Translations under genes and position numbers: made by a program | Notes under the pieces: generated by a model | Told to the model about the DNA's origin: nothing | Seen by the model: only the letters and a program-made list of their open reading frames with translations | The model's database searches: none | Assembly: GCA_041497995.1 (NCBI GenBank) | Contig: JBGQHM010000238.1 | Span: 1-10,475, forward strand | Direction: 5' to 3' | Origin: DATKMS01 sp041497995 | GTDB taxonomy: Bacteria; Desulfobacterota; Binatia; HRBIN30 | DNA: 10,475 nt | Part shown: positions 1 to 4,900 of the stretch, piece by piece | How the letters are laid out: every line of letters starts with the position of its first letter | Numbering within the stretch: position 1 is the first letter of the stretch

Positions 1-2
1 CG

Positions 3-476
3 GCATTGGCGGTGCTGCAGGTGTCGATGACCGGAGCCCGTCTATGGCGCGACCGGCTGCAGGTCGTTTTCGATCCGCGCGACTACCCGGTGGCGGCGGT
101 GCGAGCGCTCGCCGATGCCGGCACGTCCCTCAATCTCGCCGTGCCGCTCGACTGGGGTGAGTACGTGCTGTGGTTCTTGGCGCCGCACGTCAAGGTGTCG
201 CTCGATGGACGCTTCGCCACTGTCTATCCCGAGCAGGTCGTCGCCGACAACTTCGACTTTTTTGCCAGCGCGCCCGGGTGGCGGCGGCTGCTGGAGCAGT
301 ATCCGACGGAGGCGGTGCTACTGCCGGCCGGATGGTCGGTCCCGATCCAAAACGAGCCGGCGTGGCGGCGAGTCTACGGCGACGAGGTCGCAGCTATCTA
401 CGTTCGGTCGGATCGGGCGGACGGTCTACACTTTGAGGCGTCGCCACAAGCCGTCTCGCAGGCAGTCTTCCCGTAA
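3..476 (+). CDS. C-terminal fragment of a PMT/GT39-like polytopic membrane protein (5' end outside window)
   Basis: The reading frame is open from the window edge (first full codon at 3) to a TAA at 474-476, so this is the C-terminal 157 residues of a longer protein; the TTG at 6 is probably internal. There are no membrane helices in the visible part. The segment VPLDWGEYVLW, then VSLDGRFATVYP, then a W-x3-L-x-x-Y stretch, VLLPAG, and a final W-x3-Y-x-DEVA-x-IYVR follows a pattern I know from the extracytoplasmic tail of large bacterial membrane proteins related to dolichyl-phosphate-mannose-protein mannosyltransferases (GT39/PMT-like, often annotated hypothetical). The catalytic N-terminal loops lie outside the window, so glycosyltransferase activity is an inference. 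The gene is followed on the same strand by rmlA after 283 bp, which fits an envelope-glycan neighbourhood. No convincing terminator follows it. Confidence 0.6.
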   Translation, partial: ALAVLQVSMTGARLWRDRLQVVFDPRDYPVAAVRALADAGTSLNLAVPLDWGEYVLWFLAPHVKVSLDGRFATVYPEQVVADNFDFFASAPGWRRLLEQYPTEAVLLPAGWSVPIQNEPAWRRVYGDEVAAIYVRSDRADGLHFEASPQAVSQAVFP

Positions 477-559
477 AAGCGCGGAAGGCCGAGGAAGGTT
501 ACGGCCCACGCCGCTACCAAGGCATGCGCGGAGATGCATTCGCGCCGGAGGTGGCGAGG

Positions 560-661
560 CTCAGCATGACACCCCGGATTCATGTCTGCCACTGGTACGT
601 GCCGCCGCGTGCTACCCCAAACTCAGCATGACGACCCGGGTTCATGTCTATCACTGGAACG
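560..661. repeat. Two-copy direct repeat, 62-bp period, in the gap before rmlA
   Basis: Bases 560-599 and 622-661 are direct repeats, 34 of 40 bases identical, each beginning CTCAGCATGAC and containing TTCATGTCT and CACTGG. The spacing from copy start to copy start is 62 bp. On the minus strand the core reads GTCATGCTGAG, and after the copy that ends at 560 it runs on to a GAATGCATCTCC stretch near 531-542. This resembles the dispersed CATGCTGAGC...GAAGCATCT intergenic repeats I recall from many environmental bacterial genomes; that match is from memory. The whole gap 477-759 holds no credible gene. Small open frames over it look like translations of the repeat. Confidence 0.6.
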
Positions 662-744
662 CAACGCATCCGCGATTAGACCGCGCCGCACAAATGTAAT
701 ACACACACTCGTCTGCCCGCGCTCCGGAGCGGGCGCGGTCAGAG

Positions 745-750
745 TGAGGA
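745..750 (+). promoter_or_regulatory. Ribosome binding site of rmlA
   Basis: TGAGGA lies 9 bases before the ATG at 760, a Shine-Dalgarno-like match at normal spacing. It supports ATG 760 as the start. A GC-rich inverted repeat (CCGCGC/GCGCGG with a 10-base loop, about 717-738) sits just upstream and could fold in the leader. Confidence 0.6.
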
Positions 751-759
751 CCAGCAACG

Positions 760-1827
760 ATGAAAGCGATTGTCTTGTGTGCGGGTTTGGGCACGCGGCT
801 GCGGCCGCTGACGTTCAGCACCGCGAAGCACCTGATCCCCGTCGCCAATAAGCCGGTGCTCTACTATGGCATCGAGAGTCTCGTTGCGGTCGGCGCGCGG
901 CAGATCGGTATGATCGTCAGCCGCGAGAGCCGCAGCATCATCCAGAACGCGGTCGACGACGGACAGCGTTGGGGTGCGGAGGTCACCTATATTGAGCAAC
1001 CCGAGCCGCGCGGCCTGGCGCATGCCGCACAATGCGCCGAGTCGTTCATCGGTGGCGAGCCGTTTGTGATGTACCTGGGCGACAACCTGCTGCCCGAGGG
1101 CATGACCGCCGCCGTCGCCCGCTTTCAGCACACCGGCGCCGACGCTGTCGTCATGCTCAAGGCGGTCGATGACCCGAGCAGATTTGGCATCGCGGAGGTC
1201 GAGGGTGACCGCATCACCCGGCTCGTCGAGAAGCCAAAGGAGCCGCGCTCCAACCTCGCCATCGTCGGTGGCTATGTCTTCAGCCCGCAGATCTTCACGT
1301 CGATCAACCGCATCAAGCCGTCGTGGCGGGGTGAGTATGAGATCACCGACGCGATTCAAGACCTCATCAACCGCGGCCTCACCGTGGTGCCGTACGTCGT
1401 CGCCGGCTGGTGGAAGGACGCGGGCAAGCCGGCAGACATCCTCGAGGCCAATCGCGTTATGCTCGGGCAAATGACGCCGACCATCGAGAGCACAGTGAAC
1501 GGCACGTCGACGATCGAGGGCAAGGTGTCGATCGGCCCGCACACCGAGATTACCGGCAGCCACATCCGTGGCCCCGTGGTGATCGGCGCGGAGGCACGCA
1601 TCATCGACGCCGACATCGGCCCATTCACCTCGCTCGGCGACCGCGTGCACGTCATCGGCAGCCACATCGAGGACAGTGTGGTGATGGAGGACTGCGTCAT
1701 CCGGCACGTGCGGCAGCCCGTGATCGGCAGCCTGCTGGGCCGCAAGGTGCTGGTCAGCGGTCGGATCGGGAAACCCGAAGGCGTCCAGTTCCTGCTCGGC
1801 GACTTCTGCGAGGCCGAGTTGTCGTGA
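760..1827 (+). CDS. rmlA: Glucose-1-phosphate thymidylyltransferase, long form (RmlA_long/StrD type)
   Basis: Converts glucose-1-phosphate and dTTP to dTDP-glucose and pyrophosphate in the cytoplasm, the first step toward dTDP-rhamnose and other dTDP-deoxysugars. The 355-residue protein opens with the nucleotidyltransferase signature GLGTRLRPLT (residues 9-18) followed by the K23 and K31-P32 region. It has the QPEPRGLAHA loop (80-89), the metal-binding LGDN (106-109), EKPKEP (157-162), GEYEITDAI (191-199) and WKDAG (218-222; many family members have WxDTG). From about residue 238 the sequence becomes an isoleucine- and glycine-rich hexapeptide repeat, as expected for a left-handed beta-helix. 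This C-terminal domain and the length separate the long form from the roughly 290-residue RmlA. No rmlB, rmlC or rmlD follows, so the final sugar is unknown. Some homologues of this type are annotated only as sugar nucleotidyltransferases, so dTTP/glucose-1-phosphate specificity is inferred from family. Confidence 0.88.
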   Translation: MKAIVLCAGLGTRLRPLTFSTAKHLIPVANKPVLYYGIESLVAVGARQIGMIVSRESRSIIQNAVDDGQRWGAEVTYIEQPEPRGLAHAAQCAESFIGGEPFVMYLGDNLLPEGMTAAVARFQHTGADAVVMLKAVDDPSRFGIAEVEGDRITRLVEKPKEPRSNLAIVGGYVFSPQIFTSINRIKPSWRGEYEITDAIQDLINRGLTVVPYVVAGWWKDAGKPADILEANRVMLGQMTPTIESTVNGTSTIEGKVSIGPHTEITGSHIRGPVVIGAEARIIDADIGPFTSLGDRVHVIGSHIEDSVVMEDCVIRHVRQPVIGSLLGRKVLVSGRIGKPEGVQFLLGDFCEAELS

Positions 1828-1837
1828 CGGATTTGTC

Positions 1838-1867
1838 TTGGGATATGCGGAGCCCCTGTAGTATACG
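1838..1867 (+). promoter_or_regulatory. Weak candidate sigma70-like promoter for the giant secreted protein
   Basis: TTGGGA (1838-1843) and TATACG (1862-1867) match four of six consensus bases each, with an 18-base spacer, in the 95-bp gap between rmlA and the giant gene. The predicted leader is about 50 bases. The match is modest and may be chance; read-through from rmlA is equally possible since no terminator is visible in the gap. Confidence 0.2.
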
Positions 1868-1922
1868 CAGGCAGCTGTAAGCATCGTCAACACGGGGAAA
1901 GCGGCAGCGGGCTGGTAATAAG

Positions 1923-4900
1923 ATGTCCAAGGCGAGGGTGAGCGTGCTGCGGTGCGGCGCGGTCGGGTTGGTTGCGGCGCTGACCGTTGCGTGCGCCGTG
2001 TCGCCCATCACCGCCCAATCGTGCCAACAGCTGAGCGGCGTCTTCTCATCGACGCTGATCGGGATGACCAACGGCGCCAGCGGCGACACCGGCTCTTGCG
2101 GCGGAGCGGACGCCCCAGAAGTGAGCTACGTCTACTTTGCGCCACGAGCGGGTACCTACACCTTCGATACGTTCGGGAGCGAGTTCGACACCGTGCTGTA
2201 TGTGCGCAACGACACCAGCACGGAGTTGGGTTGCAACGACGACAGCCCCGGGGGCCTCACCAAGCAGTCGCGCGTCACGCTGCCGCTCACCGCTGGGCAG
2301 ATGGTCAGCATCATCGTCGACGGCTTTGGCACCGAGAGCGGTAACTACACGTTGCGCATCAACGGCAACTGTCCGTTGCCGTTCCGCAATGATCCGCGCG
2401 ACTTGGGCAATGCACCCTCGGTGAGCATTAGCGGCACGACAACCTGTGGAACGTTCGGCTTCGGCGGCGTCTCGTGCGGCGGCGGTGGCGATAATGCCCC
2501 TGATGCCACATTCATCTACACGGCGCTGGCGGCTGGCAACTATGTCCTGTCAACCGCCGGCTCGACGTTCAATACCTTATTGTCCGCACGGCTGGGCACC
2601 TGCACCGGAACGGAGCTGGCCTGCAACGACGATGTGACCGCCCCGACGGACCAGACATCGCGGGCCACACTGACGCTCGCAACCGGACAGAGCATCATCG
2701 TTGCCGTCGACGGCGCGGGTGCGGAAAGCGGCGCCTACACACTGCAGATCAACGCTACGCCGTTCACCCCCACAATCACACCGACCGCAACGTTCACGCG
2801 CACACCGACGCTCACGCCGACGGAGACGCCGACGCCGACCGTGACGAACACACCGACCCGTACCCCGACACGTACCTTCACCCCGACGCCCACGATCACC
2901 AAGACGGCGACACCGACACGCACCCCCACGCCGACGCTGACACCGACCCCCACACGTACCCGCACACCGACCCGTACGGTCACGCTGACACGCACAGTCA
3001 CGGCGACACCGACGGCGACCAACACGGCCACCGGGACACGCACCCACTCGCCAACGCCGACAGCGACCGCGACGCGCACGATCACACCAACGCCAACGAT
3101 GCCGGGGCCGACGCCCACCCGTACACAGACCCCGACGGTCACTGAGACGCCAACCAGGACCGCGACTCAGGCACCAACCCAGACGCTGACCCGTACCGTG
3201 ACGCCGACCCTGAGCAGCACGCCGACCGTCACCGAGACCCGGACACTGGCACCGACACGCACGCCCACCGTGAATCGTCTCGGCTGCTGCGAGCGTCTTT
3301 TCACCGTGCCGATCTGCAACGCGCCGATCTCCCAGGGCGACTGCGTGGGCCTCGGTGGCATCTTCTCTGAGGGAGGTACGTGCGCCGGCGGACGCTGCTC
3401 GGGCGGCACCCCACCACCGACGCTGTCGCCGACCATTACGCCCACCGTCACGCTCACGCCGTCGACCACGCCGACGGCGACGATCACAGCGACAGCGACG
3501 ATCACACCTACGCAGCGCCCGACTGCAACCGCAACGCCGAGCAACACTTCGCGACCATCACCGACGCCTACGTCGACGGGTACAATCACGCCGACGGGCA
3601 CTGCCGTCCCGAGTGCTTCCGTCACCCCGACGGCAACGAACACGCCAACAACCTCGTCCACCGCGACGCCGACGGCCACATTCAGCGCAACCGGGACCGC
3701 GACGCTAACAGGCACGCCCACTCCGACCCGCACACCCACACTGACGCCCACGCCGACAGCCACCGTGGCCGCAGCGTCGATTGCGCTCACCGTGCCGAGC
3801 GGGATCGCCGGCAGCACGGTGGGCGCCAGCGGTCACGTCGGGACCGGCGCGGCGGGCGTGCGCATCCTCTTGGGCGACGGTCATACGCTGCGTGGTGTTG
3901 CCGACGGCCCGGTTGATCCCAACGGCGGCTACACGCTGACCGTGCCCGTGCCGAGCGACACCGCCCCCGGCGACACGCAGGTGTGCGCATTCGGCAGCGG
4001 TCCGGGTGCGATCGGCCTCGACCTCAGCTGCACGGGCTTCGTAGTGCTACCGACGGGGCCCGGGAGCATTGCAGGCCAAGTGGTGGACGCGCGCGGCGGC
4101 TCCATCAGCGGCGCGCGAGTGCTGCTCAGCACCGGCGGCGACCTGCCGATCGACCGCACGCAAACCAATAGCGATGGGCAGTACACCTTCCACGACCTGT
4201 CGCCCGGCACGTACACGCTGCGCGTCATCCAGAACGGCATCTACTTCGCGCCGCTCCAGAAGGACGTGAAGTCGGGAATGCAGGCGTCTGCTCTGCACCG
4301 CCCCGCCGACGCCTCGTCGATCCCGGATGTCTCGGTTTTACAAGCTGGCAGTATCGCGCTGCTGGCGCAGCGCGTGTACGTCAAAGATCCACCGGGCTCT
4401 CCGTGGCTCGCCCGCTTCGGCTCGCTGCAGGGAAGTGAGGTCCTGACGGTCCGCTTCTTTGCGACGCTGCTCTTCCTCCGCACGGCCCCGGGGCCGGTGT
4501 TGTTCTCGATCCGCCAAGGCCCGGAAGTCATCGACTCGGTGCTCACTGACGCGGCCGGTCGGGTGCTCGACGAGCCGCCGTTCGACACGTTGGCCGACAG
4601 CTACTTCGCGGACTTCAATGTGAGCGAGTTACCGCCCGGCGATCTTGTCCTGCGCATCTCGGGGTACAACTCGACGACGGCGACCGAGACCGTTTTGATC
4701 GACGAGCAACACATCGAAATGGTCGCCCTGCACAGCCGCTGGTTGAGCGGACGGGTCCAGGATCCAGCGGTGACCATCGCCGCCGACAGCCCGACGCGCT
4801 TAGCGTACCATTTCAACGGTCGCCTGCCGGACACGTCGCTGGCATTCAGCTTCGACCAGGACATCAACTTGCCCTTCGACGTCACCTTGGAAAACAAGGC

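Noticed and set aside
398..592. Small minus-strand frame (64 codons) over the gap after the first gene
   Set aside because: It overlaps the first gene's end and translates the intergenic repeat; it has no motif.
672..700. Promoter for rmlA with TGTAAT (695-700) as -10
   Set aside because: The -10 is good (five of six) but no acceptable -35 lies 16-18 bases upstream; TTAGAC at 676 is only 13 bases away.
739..1893. Long open frame (384 codons) on the minus strand opposite rmlA
   Set aside because: It covers rmlA almost exactly, its protein is His/Asp/Arg-rich with no motif, and rmlA is unmistakable. High GC makes such antisense frames common.
1989..1995. Lipoprotein signal at C24 of the giant protein
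   Set aside because: The residues before it (L-T-V-A-C) put Thr at -3 instead of Leu/Val/Ile, and a standard signal peptidase I site follows at residue 31.
2735..3817. Val-Gly-repeat frames on the minus strand across the Thr-Pro linkers
   Set aside because: They are the reverse-strand reading of the ACN-CCN repeat; the plus frame continues through with domains on both sides.
3380..3916. His/Asp/Arg-rich plus-strand frame within the second linker
   Set aside because: It is a shifted reading of the same tandem repeat with no ribosome site.
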